Positions 35,222 through 43,453 of a stretch of 64,000 nucleotides of DNA are shown piece by piece. The DNA lies in assembly GCF_004138485.1 (NCBI RefSeq), contig NZ_RYEV01000009.1, forward strand, positions 332,865 to 396,864, given 5' to 3'. Position numbers and translations under genes: made by a program. The DNA is from Peristeroidobacter soli. GTDB lineage: Bacteria; Pseudomonadota; Gammaproteobacteria; Steroidobacterales; Steroidobacteraceae. Position 1 is the first letter of the stretch; the number at the start of each line of letters is the position of its first letter. Below the pieces are notes generated by a model. That model searched no databases, had not been told where the DNA came from, and worked only from the letters and a program-made list of their open reading frames with translations.

Positions 35222-36249
35222 CTCGCGACGCTCCTCGCATGCCGCTCGGCCAGCGCAAGGTAGACATGTGCCTTGTCGGCCCAGGGAGCGAGCGAGGCGA
35301 CCGTTGGATCCAGAATGTGCCACGCCAGGATCTTCGCACGCACCAACGCCCGACAGCTCTGATAGAAATCCAGCAAGCGCCGCGAGCATGCATCGCCGGC
35401 CTGGCTTTGACAGGCTGCGATGATCTGCCCGGCGACTTCGGTCGCACCGGCCAACTCGCATTCCAGCCGCAGAAAGGCGAGCTCCTCGGCCGGATCCAGC
35501 ACGCGCAGCTCGCGAGAGAATTCCAGCGAATCGATGATACAAACGGGCGCGAGACAAATGTGCTCCGGCCGCAGGTCGCCGTGACATTCCACGATTCTGC
35601 CGGCCATCGCGCGCTTTGCCAGCTCGGGCCGCAACGAGTCCAGCGCCTCCTCGACAGCCGCGACCGCCGCATTCACCACCGCCAGATCCAGCTGCAACTC
35701 CGGCGCGCGCAATGCTTTGCCATCCATCGCCGTCCGCTCGACCAGTCGGCCCAGATAATAGTCCGCGGGCAGGAAATATCGGGGCTGCCGCTCGTAGAAA
35801 CGGGCAAGCAGCGCTCCGACCTCCGCCAGCGCGCCCGGCGCAACCGCCTTGTCGGCGATCGCGCGCTCCAGCATATGGCGTGAAGGCAATCGCTTCATCC
35901 AGACCAGCCAGTCGACGATGTCGCCCTCGCCGTAGACCTTGAGCTGCCCTCGCTCATCGAGCACCAGCGGCACGGCGTCCAGATAGACATCGGGCGCGAG
36001 CCGCCGGTTCAGACGCACTTCCTGCAGACAGTTGCGATGACGATCCGCCAGCGAGCGCAGGTCCAACAGCGGGTACGCCGCCGGCTTCTTCATCTTGTAC
36101 GCGTACTGGCCAACCAGAAACACCCAGGCGAAATGCGTTTCGATCAACTCCACCGCTGCCGCGGGTGCTGGATAGGACGCGACCGAGCACAGCGCTTGCA
36201 ACTTCCGCGATGTGCTCACCGAACCGCTACGCTCGCCTGTCACGTCCAT
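35218..36249 (-). CDS. Aminoglycoside-phosphotransferase-like kinase
   Basis: 343 aa. An APH/choline-kinase fold is indicated by VECHGDLRPEHICL (catalytic loop) with a following acidic residue in IIDSLEFS. The N-terminal FLVGQYAYKMKKP motif is typical of the family whose longer members fuse to a gluconate-kinase-like P-loop domain, which is absent here. ATG 36249 is chosen because GAGG precedes it by 6 nt; a TTG at 36261 is also open. The small-molecule substrate is unknown. The gene lies between a sensor kinase and a universal stress protein, so a stress role is more likely than antibiotic resistance. Confidence 0.75.
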   Translation of the reverse strand: MDVTGERSGSVSTSRKLQALCSVASYPAPAAAVELIETHFAWVFLVGQYAYKMKKPAAYPLLDLRSLADRHRNCLQEVRLNRRLAPDVYLDAVPLVLDERGQLKVYGEGDIVDWLVWMKRLPSRHMLERAIADKAVAPGALAEVGALLARFYERQPRYFLPADYYLGRLVERTAMDGKALRAPELQLDLAVVNAAVAAVEEALDSLRPELAKRAMAGRIVECHGDLRPEHICLAPVCIIDSLEFSRELRVLDPAEELAFLRLECELAGATEVAGQIIAACQSQAGDACSRRLLDFYQSCRALVRAKILAWHILDPTVASLAPWADKAHVYLALAERHARSVAS

Positions 36250-36272
36250 GCGCGGCCTCAACGCCAGTGAAT

Positions 36273-36296
36273 GGTCTCGATCAACCGCTTGAGACC
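36273..36296 (-). terminator. Weak hairpin downstream of the Usp operon
   Basis: GGTCTC (36273-36278) and GAGACC (36291-36296) are complementary with a 12-nt loop. They lie in the 74-bp gap after the universal stress gene stop (36324) and before the phosphotransferase-like gene. A second small stem (CCTCA/TGAGG) is adjacent at about 36296-36308. There is no U-tract. Confidence 0.3.
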
Positions 36297-36323
36297 CTCA
36301 TCGTGAGGATGGGCCAACATACG

Positions 36324-37262
36324 TTATAAAACGACCAGCTCCGCGAAGTCCGGCGTCTTGACGACCAGCATGTCGCACGGCAACTGCTCGAGCACCGCCT
36401 CGGCTGTACTCCCGACGATCAGGCGTTTCAAACGACGGCGGGAGATGGCCCCCATCGCCATGATGTCGATTCCGTAGGCACGCGTGAGACGGCACAGCAC
36501 TTCGTCGACGCCCCCCGTTTCCAGATGAATGTTGTCGCCCGGCAGTCGCAAGTCGGAGGTCAGCGCGATGAGCTCCTTGAGTTTCAGCTTGCGCTCCTCT
36601 TCCAGCGCCTCGGCGGGAATATCGATCAACAGCGGCGGCACGGTGACCGCCGCCGCCGCGATCATCGCAGCTGGAATGTAGGTATGGATGGCGTGCAGCT
36701 CACCGCCGAGCGCCTGCGCAAAGCGGGATGCTTCTTCCAGGATGGAACGATCCAGCAACCTCGGCTTGTCATCCAGGTGGCCGGGATCGAGCGCTGCACC
36801 GATGCGATACTTCGACGACCACGGCGTGGGCTTCACCAGCAGCAGTGGCACCGGACAGCCGCGAATCAGCTCCCAGTCGGTGTTCGTCAAGAACGTCCGC
36901 TGCGCAACCGTGTGATGATGCGTGTCCTTGATCACGAGCCCGGCGCACGTATGCTTGACCCGTTCGAGCAACGCGACGTGCAGCGGATCGGCAGCGACGA
37001 CCTCCGTCGTCACATCGATGCCGCGATCTCGCAATGGTGCCGCAAGCGACTCGAGCTGTTCCCGCAAGTCGACTTGAAACGGCGTTCGCGGCGACTCCCG
37101 CATGTGCTCCGCATAGCGCAGCTCTCGCGCGACCTTCGTATCGCAAATAAACAAGTCCAGCCTTGCCTCGAATTTTTCCGCGAGCAGAGCCCCTTTGGCA
37201 ACAGCCGGCTGCTGTTTCGCGGTCGGATCGACGATGACCAGGATGTTTCGAATCGGATTCAT
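36324..37262 (-). CDS. Tandem-domain universal stress protein
   Basis: 312 aa with two UspA folds. The first starts ILVIVDPTAKQQPAV and the second starts near 155 (YRIGAALDPGHLDDKP). The second ends with an ATP-binding-type glycine motif, MGAISRRRLKRLIVGSTAEA, then VLEQLPCDMLVVK. Tandem Usps bind nucleotides and support survival under starvation or low oxygen. It is last gene of an Hsp20-DUF2934-Usp operon. A second tandem Usp lies at 38157. Confidence 0.9.
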   Translation of the reverse strand: MNPIRNILVIVDPTAKQQPAVAKGALLAEKFEARLDLFICDTKVARELRYAEHMRESPRTPFQVDLREQLESLAAPLRDRGIDVTTEVVAADPLHVALLERVKHTCAGLVIKDTHHHTVAQRTFLTNTDWELIRGCPVPLLLVKPTPWSSKYRIGAALDPGHLDDKPRLLDRSILEEASRFAQALGGELHAIHTYIPAAMIAAAAVTVPPLLIDIPAEALEEERKLKLKELIALTSDLRLPGDNIHLETGGVDEVLCRLTRAYGIDIMAMGAISRRRLKRLIVGSTAEAVLEQLPCDMLVVKTPDFAELVVL

Positions 37263-37291
37263 GGTCGTTCCTCTTCAGGCAAGCGCGAAGG

Positions 37292-37576
37292 CTATGCTTC
37301 CGATATCGCGGCGCTGACCTGCAGGTCATGCACCACTTCCGTTTCGGCCGCGAGCCAATCTTCCAACTCATGACCCGGCTCGAAGCCGCGCTCCTGCGCA
37401 CGGAAGTAAGCAGCAGTCGCGATCATTTGATGCCGTTCAACGGCGCGACTGGCCGCTTCACTCGCAGCCATGCGGACGATTTCCGCGTGATCGACCCGAG
37501 GCTTACGTCGCGGCGTGATTTTCGGCGCGGACGTTCCGGGCTTGGGGAGATGAAGGCGTTTAGGTTGCGAGCTCAT
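37292..37576 (-). CDS. DUF2934 small protein
   Basis: 94 aa. A basic N-terminal half is rich in Lys, Arg and Pro. It is followed by the DUF2934 signature IATAAYFRAQERGFEPGHEL and DWLAAE. DUF2934 proteins are short, of unknown function, and often sit with Usp and Hsp20 genes. The gene lies 18 nt after hsp20 and 29 nt before the Usp gene. Confidence 0.8.
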   Translation of the reverse strand: MSSQPKRLHLPKPGTSAPKITPRRKPRVDHAEIVRMAASEAASRAVERHQMIATAAYFRAQERGFEPGHELEDWLAAETEVVHDLQVSAAISEA

Positions 37577-37594
37577 GACGTCACCTGCTGTCGC

Positions 37595-38032
37595 TTATTT
37601 CACCTCGACGGCAATCGACTGCTCCGGCTGGGTCGGCGCCGTCTTCGGGATCCGAACCCTCAGCACCCCGTCCTTGGACTCGGCGCGAATGTTCTTGGCA
37701 TCGATGTTGTCCGGCAGCGAGAAGCTGCGGGAGAACGTGCCGTAGAAACTCTCGACACGGATCTCGTTCTCGCCCTTCTGTTTCATTTCCTGGCGGCGCT
37801 CGCCGGAAATGGTGAGCAGCCCCTGCTCGAACGTGACTTTGACGTCCTCTTTCTTCACTTCCGGCAGCTCGGCTTTGATGACGTACTCGGCGTCGGTCTC
37901 GCTGATATCGGCGACCGGGCGCCACGTGCTTTCATCCCCCTCGAAGCGGCGCATCGCGCGCGAGAAGAACGGCGAATATTGCCGGAACATATCTTCGACT
38001 TCGCGGAAGGGTTCCCAACGGGTAATGTTCAT
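37595..38032 (-). CDS. Small heat-shock protein, Hsp20/alpha-crystallin family
   Basis: 145 aa. The alpha-crystallin domain (about 38-140) shows DAEYVIKAELPEVKKEDVKV, LTISGERR and the conserved GVLRVRIPK near the C-terminus. The N-terminal arm FREVEDMFRQYSPFFSRAM is typical of the family. It acts as an ATP-independent holdase under stress. It is first gene of a three-gene operon, and a 24-nt element shared with the CBS operon lies 74 nt upstream of its ATG. Confidence 0.95.
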   Translation of the reverse strand: MNITRWEPFREVEDMFRQYSPFFSRAMRRFEGDESTWRPVADISETDAEYVIKAELPEVKKEDVKVTFEQGLLTISGERRQEMKQKGENEIRVESFYGTFSRSFSLPDNIDAKNIRAESKDGVLRVRIPKTAPTQPEQSIAVEVK

Positions 38033-38106
38033 GTCGCATCTCCGATGAAGTAAGGTTCACTGGTCTGCGCCTGAAATAATTGGCGCGGCACGTCGCGCTC
38101 GCCATT

Positions 38107-38130
38107 CGGGGAACGCCGTAAGCGCTACGG
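38107..38130 (-). promoter_or_regulatory. Shared 24-nt upstream element, hsp20 copy
   Basis: This 24-nt stretch matches 40251-40274 at 21 of 24 positions. It contains the core GCCGTAAGCG and is partly palindromic (CGTAGCGCTTACG on the gene strand). It ends 74 nt before the hsp20 ATG; the other copy is 73 nt before the CBS ATG. Conserved sequence at a conserved distance suggests a promoter or activator site common to the stress operons. Confidence 0.5.
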
Positions 38131-38156
38131 GATCTCTGCGCCCCCGGACGCTCCTG

Positions 38157-39131
38157 TCACCCCGCGTGGTGCGCCGGCGCCCGCCTGCCCCTGTTGGCGG
38201 ACAGCTCGCCCCGCCCAGTCGCGAGCCGCGGGCTCGGCGCGAGCTTCGGTACCTTGAAACTGCCTGGCTTGATCACCAGCAGATCGCAAGCAACCCGATC
38301 GATGACGCGCTCCGCTGTGTTGCCGACGACGGGATGCGTATCGACGCTTCGAGATACAGCCCCCATGACCAACAGATCTGCGCCGGCGCGGCGCTCGATC
38401 GCAGGAATGATGTCTTCGGGCGCACCGGCTTTCACTTCGCACGCGTCGGCGTCCACGCCATGCCGGGTCGCCAGATCCTGCACCGCCTGTCGGGTCCGTT
38501 CGACGATCAGTGAGCGAACCGACCGGCTGGAATCCGGGACGTGGCATGCATGAACCAGACTCAGCTGCCCGCCGAACTGCCCGGCAACGACACTGGCCGT
38601 ATGCACCAGACGTTCATCGAGTGCCGCCGGCTTGTCGTGCGCGTGAAAGGGATCGACCGCGACGAGAATGGTCGGCCGCGGAGCAACCTCCGGCGATCGC
38701 ACGAACCACACCGGACAGGGGCACTGACGGATCAATTCCCAATCGGTGTTGGCCAGCAACCACCGGGCCAGCCGCCCGTGCCTGTGGCTCGCCGTGAGCA
38801 ACAGGTCGGGCCTGGTTTTCAAAACCTGACGAACGATGGCTTCATGCGCCGGATAGTCCCAGGTCGCGATGCATTTCGAGTCGCGGGCCCGAGTCAGGTC
38901 GACCAATGCTTCCATGCGCTCACGCCGCTGCCGAAGCGCCGAGGCAATGATCTGCGATCGCGATCCCATGGGAACATCGTTGACCGGCTGTGGCAGCATG
39001 AAGGAATTGAACAGCACCAGCCGAGCACCGGTGCGAAGTGACAAGGCCACGGCCTTGGTCAATGCGGGCTGATCCTCCGCGAAGGGATCGGCGATGACCA
39101 CCATCAGCGTCTTCCACGCTCGTTTGCTCAT
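38157..39131 (-). CDS. Tandem-domain universal stress protein
   Basis: 324 aa with two Usp folds. The first is TLMVVIADPFAEDQPALTKA and the second, from about 155, is TILVAVDPFHAHDKPAALDE. The second includes LLVMGAVSRSVDTHPVVGNT and AERVIDRVACDLLVIKPG. The start at 39131 follows AGGAG; an open frame extending upstream overlaps PduL and is rejected. The C-terminal tail of about 30 residues is basic. It is third gene of a CBS-PduL-Usp operon. The first-domain segment LLANTDWELIRQCPCPVW is nearly the same as in the Usp at 36324, indicating paralogy. Confidence 0.9.
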   Translation of the reverse strand: MSKRAWKTLMVVIADPFAEDQPALTKAVALSLRTGARLVLFNSFMLPQPVNDVPMGSRSQIIASALRQRRERMEALVDLTRARDSKCIATWDYPAHEAIVRQVLKTRPDLLLTASHRHGRLARWLLANTDWELIRQCPCPVWFVRSPEVAPRPTILVAVDPFHAHDKPAALDERLVHTASVVAGQFGGQLSLVHACHVPDSSRSVRSLIVERTRQAVQDLATRHGVDADACEVKAGAPEDIIPAIERRAGADLLVMGAVSRSVDTHPVVGNTAERVIDRVACDLLVIKPGSFKVPKLAPSPRLATGRGELSANRGRRAPAHHAG

Positions 39132-39153
39132 GGTTGCTCCTGTCACGCGCAAG

Positions 39154-39723
39154 TTACCCGACGATCTGCGCATGGCTGCCGTTGACCACGCCAGCTGCGT
39201 TCGCCTCATCGGTGTCCAGATGCAGCTCGAGCCGGAAGTCCGGCGCGACACGCACCGTGACATCGCCGAAGATCAGATCGCGTCCCTCGCTGTCGATCTT
39301 CACGCTCACTACCTGGCTGTTGCGGACGCCGAGCTGCCGGGCTTCCTCCGGGTTCATATGAATGTGACGGCGCGCTGTAATGACGCCGCCCGGCAACGTG
39401 ATCGAACCCGCCGGACCGATCACTTGCAGCCCGGGCGTGTTCGCCACGTCTCCCGAGATACGCAACGGCGCGGCGATACCCAGGGTGCATTCGTCACTTC
39501 GCGACAGTTCGATCTGATCCCGATTTCGCGGCGGCCCCATCAGACGCACATGATCGATCCGCCCGCGCGGGCCAACCAGACTCACTGTTTCCTGTGCTGA
39601 GAACTGCCCGGTCTGCGACAGCCAGTGACGCACGTGCAGTTCGAATCCATCGCCGAACAGCGCACGCAACGTCGCTGCACTCAGATGCGCATGCCGCGCG
39701 GAAACCGCGATCGGAATATTCAC
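39154..39723 (-). CDS. PduL-type phosphate acyltransferase (phosphotransacylase)
   Basis: 189 aa. PduL signatures are visible: IPIAVSARHAHLS near the N-terminus and ARRHIHMNPEEARQLGV. These provide the zinc-binding His residues of the two barrel domains. The enzyme interconverts acyl-CoA and acyl phosphate, here probably acetyl-CoA and acetyl-P for fermentative ATP. There is no microcompartment context. Start GTG 39723 lies 1 nt after the CBS stop; the long frame extending further upstream overlaps the CBS gene. Confidence 0.87.
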   Translation of the reverse strand: MNIPIAVSARHAHLSAATLRALFGDGFELHVRHWLSQTGQFSAQETVSLVGPRGRIDHVRLMGPPRNRDQIELSRSDECTLGIAAPLRISGDVANTPGLQVIGPAGSITLPGGVITARRHIHMNPEEARQLGVRNSQVVSVKIDSEGRDLIFGDVTVRVAPDFRLELHLDTDEANAAGVVNGSHAQIVG

Positions 39724-39724
39724 C

Positions 39725-40177
39725 TCAACCCGCTCGCTGGCGTCGTTCCTGACGCTGCTCGTGCTTGACCGCGCCAGTAATGTCGCACATGAACGTCGTG
39801 ATGACATCGAAGGCGTCATCCATCGCAACGACACCCGCCAGCCCGCCGCGGAGATCCACCACGGGAACGCGGCGGACTCCTGCCAACTGCATGGCTTGCA
39901 ACACATCGCTCAGGTCTTCAGTCTCATTCGCGACGACCAGATCGCGGCTCATCACGTCATCGACCGTGACCGTGTCTGGATCGACCCGCTGCGCCATGAC
40001 TTCGACAACCAGATCGCGATCGGTCAGGACACCTATGGGCCGACGCGTGTCGTCGCCAAGCCGATGCACGATCAGAAATCCCACATGATGCTCTCGCATC
40101 AATCGTGCCGCGGATGAGATGCTTTCGGTATTGGCAATGGAGACGGCGCCACGTCGACAAACTTCACCGACTTTCAT
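39725..40177 (-). CDS. Two-CBS-domain protein
   Basis: 150 aa composed of a CBS pair. The first is ESISSAARLMREHHVGFLIV and PIGVLTDRDLVVEVMA; the second is DLSDVLQAMQLAGVRRVPVV and GVVAMDDAFDVI. Such pairs bind adenosine nucleotides and sense energy charge. ATG 40177 has GGAGGA (40187-40182) at ideal spacing; GTG 40189 is less likely. It is first gene of an operon with PduL and Usp. The 24-nt element at 40251-40274 lies upstream. Confidence 0.9.
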   Translation of the reverse strand: MKVGEVCRRGAVSIANTESISSAARLMREHHVGFLIVHRLGDDTRRPIGVLTDRDLVVEVMAQRVDPDTVTVDDVMSRDLVVANETEDLSDVLQAMQLAGVRRVPVVDLRGGLAGVVAMDDAFDVITTFMCDITGAVKHEQRQERRQRAG

Positions 40178-40250
40178 GACATCCTCCACGAGCCAGCGGG
40201 CTCTTGGCTACTTCGAGGAGTGTCGATCTGCGCGCCCCTGCGCAACCATG

Positions 40251-40274
40251 CGGGGAAGGCCGTAAGCGGTACGT
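40251..40274 (-). promoter_or_regulatory. Shared 24-nt upstream element, CBS-operon copy
   Basis: It is identical to 38107-38130 at 21 of 24 positions and lies 73 nt before the CBS ATG. A more divergent relative may exist upstream of dps (24611-24634, 62 nt before its ATG) and near 46930-46951, in the gap between the nicotinate phosphoribosyltransferase and phosphofructokinase genes. Confidence 0.5.
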
Positions 40275-40324
40275 GCCGTCACCCGTGGCTCGGGCTTGCG
40301 ACGGCCGCTGTTTTTTTCACGCCA

Positions 40325-41239
40325 TCAAAGCGGCTGAATCCAGTACTTCGCGCCGCTCGCCCGCAAAAACTCCTCGCACTCGTTCCCACGCAGCATCGCG
40401 AGTGTCGTCAATGTGCCAGCTTGCGTGCACGTGTCGGCAGCGACCGTGATTGAATGAGGGGCGTCTGTCACGGGCCAGCCGGTGCGCGCGTCGATGATGT
40501 GCGAATAGCGACGACCCCGATGCAACACGAAGCGGCGTGAGTCGCCGCTCGTCGCGAGCCCGCCACGGGTCAGGTGCACGAGTCGCACCGCCTTTCCCGC
40601 CTGTCCCGCCGCCTCGATGCCGACTCGCCAGGGCTGTCCATCCTGACGCGGGTTTCGTACCGCCACATCGCCGCCGAAATTGATCAGGCAGCTGGAGCCC
40701 GGTGCGATCTGTTCGATCTGGGCCGCCGCCAGATCCACCGCATATTCCTTGCCGATGCCGCCCAGGTCGATCTGCATGCCCGGCCGCAACTGCAGGACCG
40801 GTTTGCGCCACTGAACGTGCTGCCATCCGACGCACGTCATCACAGCGTCGATTTCCTCCTGCGAGGGAACGACACTGCCGCCGTCGAACGTCCAGACGGC
40901 GCGCAGCACGCCCGAGGTGATATCGAAACGGCCTTCCGACATCCTGGTCAAGGTCTCGGCGAAATCGATCAGGGCGGCGGACTCTTCGTCGAGCACGACC
41001 GCGCGTCCCGCGCTCGAGTTGATCGTGTGCACGACGCCGTCCGAGCGGTAGCGGCTGAACTTGAGCTCGATGCGCCAGGCGCAGGCGGCGGCGGCTTCGA
41101 CGATCCGTCGCGCGACTGCCTCCGGGGCCCGTTCGATCAGCACTTCGCAGGGGCACGCCATCGCCGTGAACCGCCCGATCCACTGCTCCTCGTCGCGGCT
41201 CAGCGTGATGGACGAAGGTGACGAAGTCGTGCCCTGCAT
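40325..41239 (-). CDS. apbE: ApbE-type FAD:protein FMN transferase
   Basis: 304 aa. ApbE motifs are DLGGIGKEYAVD, SCLINFGGDVAVRNP, ATSGDSRRF and HIIDARTGWPV. The Mg-binding AADTCTQAGTLTTLAML is near the end. The enzyme attaches FMN by a phosphoester bond to Thr/Ser in extracytoplasmic flavoproteins. No signal peptide or lipobox is obvious with this start, so localisation is unclear. It is last gene of a TlpA-DUF4266-DUF3570-ApbE operon, whose DUF3570 member carries a matching target-like motif. Confidence 0.9.
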   Translation of the reverse strand: MQGTTSSPSSITLSRDEEQWIGRFTAMACPCEVLIERAPEAVARRIVEAAAACAWRIELKFSRYRSDGVVHTINSSAGRAVVLDEESAALIDFAETLTRMSEGRFDITSGVLRAVWTFDGGSVVPSQEEIDAVMTCVGWQHVQWRKPVLQLRPGMQIDLGGIGKEYAVDLAAAQIEQIAPGSSCLINFGGDVAVRNPRQDGQPWRVGIEAAGQAGKAVRLVHLTRGGLATSGDSRRFVLHRGRRYSHIIDARTGWPVTDAPHSITVAADTCTQAGTLTTLAMLRGNECEEFLRASGAKYWIQPL

Positions 41240-41257
41240 GGCGAAGCGGCCCGAATG

Positions 41258-42562
41258 TCACAGCCCGAAGCGGTAGCCGAACTGAGCGATGACTGCCTTC
41301 AGGTCCGGATACTGTTCGCGACCGAACTGATTGCCGATCAGTTGCTCGTGCGAGATCGTGCCGTTCTGCTGGTAGTACTCCAGGCGCGCGCTCCACTCGT
41401 TACCGGCTGAGGTCTGATGACCGAACTTCGCTCCGACGGTCACGGCATCGAATTCACCCAATCGAAAGTCCGCGGACGCATATGCTGGCAATGCCGCGCC
41501 CTGGACCAGACTCGGGCGATAGAAATCCGCCTGTGATTGCATGTAGTAGCGGAGCACCGGCTCGACATAGCTCGCGCTGCCCAAGGGCCAGCGCAGACGC
41601 ACTTCACCGGTATGCGAATCGATGCCCCAGTCGTCCGTCATGAATCGATACGAGCCATACAGCACCGGCGCGCCGAAAGCGTGTTTCATCTCAGCGTACA
41701 GACTCTGCTTGGAGCGCGAATCGGGCCGGCTTTCGTACAGATAGACGCCGGTCGGCCCCGCCACGCCCGGCGCCGGAGCGCGCAGGATCGTGTCGCCCGT
41801 AGTACCGTCGACCACACTTAGAATCTTGTAGGGATCGTTCAAATAGCCACTCGACTGGCTATACGAATAGTTCACGCGCAGCACGGTAGTGCGCGACAGA
41901 ACCTGCGTCACCCCGAACAGCACATCGACGACGTCCTTGCTGTCGCTGTTACGTTTGTTGCTCAGGTCGCCCACGTCCCGCATCTGTGACAACGGCACGG
42001 GCGCGCCACCGACCGGATCGATGTCGTCCTGGGAATACGCCAGGCCGGCGCTGATCGTCGTGTTGCGCTTGTTGAAATCGCGCGCCAGCGAAACATTCGC
42101 GCCGAGGTGCGTGTAGTCGTACTCGGTGGAGAACCCAAGGCCGGCCGACAACGTGTACAGCCGCGCAAGCGGCTGCGTCCAGCTGGCATTGAGCGCGAAT
42201 CGCGTGTCGTGGAAGGTGTCGTCGAGGGGCGTCTTGCCGGCGGGCGTCGAGTAGACGGCTTTGCCCGACGGGCTGGTAAAAGTCTGCGGCGTATCGGTGG
42301 CGATCGCGCCGCTGGCCGACGCACCTGTCAGCGTGTCCGCGCTCAACGTGAAATTCAGCAACCGCTCGTCGTCGAAGGCCCGCTTCGCACCGATCGTCGC
42401 ACTGACGTCCTGCACTCGATCGTCATTCTCGCCGTAGTACAGCAGCGCGGTGTCGAACGACCAGCGTCCGGCCTCGTCCGCCATGACCGGCGCCGCGCCG
42501 GTGCCCAACAAGGCGCAGGTGGCGGCCGCGAGCCTGGCGGTCAGATTCCTGTCATCGCTCAT
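41258..42562 (-). CDS. DUF3570 predicted outer-membrane beta-barrel, possible flavinylation target
   Basis: 434 aa. A signal peptide ends near PVMA-DE. The rest is an alternating pattern of beta-strands ending FGYRFGL, typical of outer-membrane barrels. Residues 76-82, DTLTGAS, fit the Dxx(S/T)GA(S/T) pattern of ApbE target sites. This and the following PQTFTSPSGK are, from memory, conserved in DUF3570 proteins. It lies 18 nt upstream of apbE. If modified, Ser82 would carry FMN facing the periplasm or barrel mouth. The function of DUF3570 is unknown. Confidence 0.85.
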   Translation of the reverse strand: MSDDRNLTARLAAATCALLGTGAAPVMADEAGRWSFDTALLYYGENDDRVQDVSATIGAKRAFDDERLLNFTLSADTLTGASASGAIATDTPQTFTSPSGKAVYSTPAGKTPLDDTFHDTRFALNASWTQPLARLYTLSAGLGFSTEYDYTHLGANVSLARDFNKRNTTISAGLAYSQDDIDPVGGAPVPLSQMRDVGDLSNKRNSDSKDVVDVLFGVTQVLSRTTVLRVNYSYSQSSGYLNDPYKILSVVDGTTGDTILRAPAPGVAGPTGVYLYESRPDSRSKQSLYAEMKHAFGAPVLYGSYRFMTDDWGIDSHTGEVRLRWPLGSASYVEPVLRYYMQSQADFYRPSLVQGAALPAYASADFRLGEFDAVTVGAKFGHQTSAGNEWSARLEYYQQNGTISHEQLIGNQFGREQYPDLKAVIAQFGYRFGL

Positions 42563-42583
42563 GCGTGTTCCCTTCTGTGCTCG

Positions 42584-42796
42584 TCAATTGCAGCCGCAGC
42601 CGCCGCCACCAAAGCCGCGTCCGCCGCTGGAGGCTTCTTTGCTGAAATAGATGTGGTCGTCGATGGCGGCATCGACGGGACTTGCATCCAGCGACATCTC
42701 CGGTCGCGCCAGCACGTCGCGCTGCCAGGGCTCGACGCCAACGCTCGCGCACCCTTGCAGAGCCAGAGCGGCGATGAACAAACCAAGTAGCTTCAT
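42584..42796 (-). CDS. DUF4266 small lipoprotein with Gly/Cys-rich tail
   Basis: 70 aa. The signal peptide has lipobox LQGC (Cys about 16), then VEPWQRDVLARPEM, and a tail ending GGRGFGGGGCGCN. The WxRxxLA(R/K)xEM stretch and Gly-Cys tail are, as recalled, the family hallmark of DUF4266. The start at 42796 follows GGGAG with a 7-nt gap. The two C-terminal cysteines could bind metal or be redox partners of the TlpA protein encoded just upstream. Confidence 0.8.
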   Translation of the reverse strand: MKLLGLFIAALALQGCASVGVEPWQRDVLARPEMSLDASPVDAAIDDHIYFSKEASSGGRGFGGGGCGCN

Positions 42797-42818
42797 TCCG
42801 GTTCTCCCGTTCATGGAT

Positions 42819-43322
42819 TCATTGAGGCTGGACTCGAGACGCGCCGCCGCTTGAGAGCAGACGCTCCAGCTCCGCCTCGCGCCGCTCGCGCATGTCTTTG
42901 CGAAAGCCGATGTGGACCTCGACCTGCTGGCCATCCCGCCCGATGACGTATGAGCTGGGCATGCCAGGGACCTGGTAACGCGAGGCGAGCACGCCGTCGG
43001 GGTCGTACACGATCTGGAAATCGGCCGGGGTCTGCTGGAGAAAGCGATCCGCCTCGGCGCGCTCCCGATCGACGTTGACGCCGATGACCACCAGACCGCG
43101 ATCGCGATACCTGGCCTGCATCTCGTTCAGCCATGGGAAGGATTGCCGGCATGGCGCGCACCACGACGCCCAGAAATCGATGACCACGACCTTGCCCCGG
43201 AATCGAGCCAGATCGAGCGGTTCAGCGCCCGCCATGGCCAGCGACGGCAGCCAGGCCAGCGCGGCCAACACTATGAATCGGCAAGTATTCGCGTAGATCG
43301 CATCGGCACCGAATCGGCTCAT
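42819..43322 (-). CDS. TlpA-like periplasmic thioredoxin
   Basis: 167 aa. An N-terminal signal/anchor (FIVLAALAWLPSLAMAG) is followed by a thioredoxin fold with the active-site motif WASWCAPCRQSFP and cis-Pro in VPGMPSSYVIG. It would reduce or oxidise cysteines in the periplasm. First gene of the operon; a likely client is the Cys-containing DUF4266 lipoprotein. ATG 43322 is preferred over the upstream ATG at 43346 because the signal sequence then sits nearer the terminus. Confidence 0.87.
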   Translation of the reverse strand: MSRFGADAIYANTCRFIVLAALAWLPSLAMAGAEPLDLARFRGKVVVIDFWASWCAPCRQSFPWLNEMQARYRDRGLVVIGVNVDRERAEADRFLQQTPADFQIVYDPDGVLASRYQVPGMPSSYVIGRDGQQVEVHIGFRKDMRERREAELERLLSSGGASRVQPQ

Positions 43323-43453
43323 GGGTCGCTCGCGGCAAGACTGCATCCGCGTTAGACGCGCCCCTACGGGAAATCAATCGAACGCGCCTCTTCAGAGCTT
43401 GCCCACCGCCCGCTCGTTGGCTGTAATCGTCGCGCAGACAGCTTCCGGTCTTC

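Noticed and set aside
38033..40324. FNR/ANR boxes (TTGAT-N4-ATCAA) upstream of the Usp/CBS operons
   Set aside because: Looked for because of the low-oxygen gene content; no convincing match was seen in the gaps between operons.
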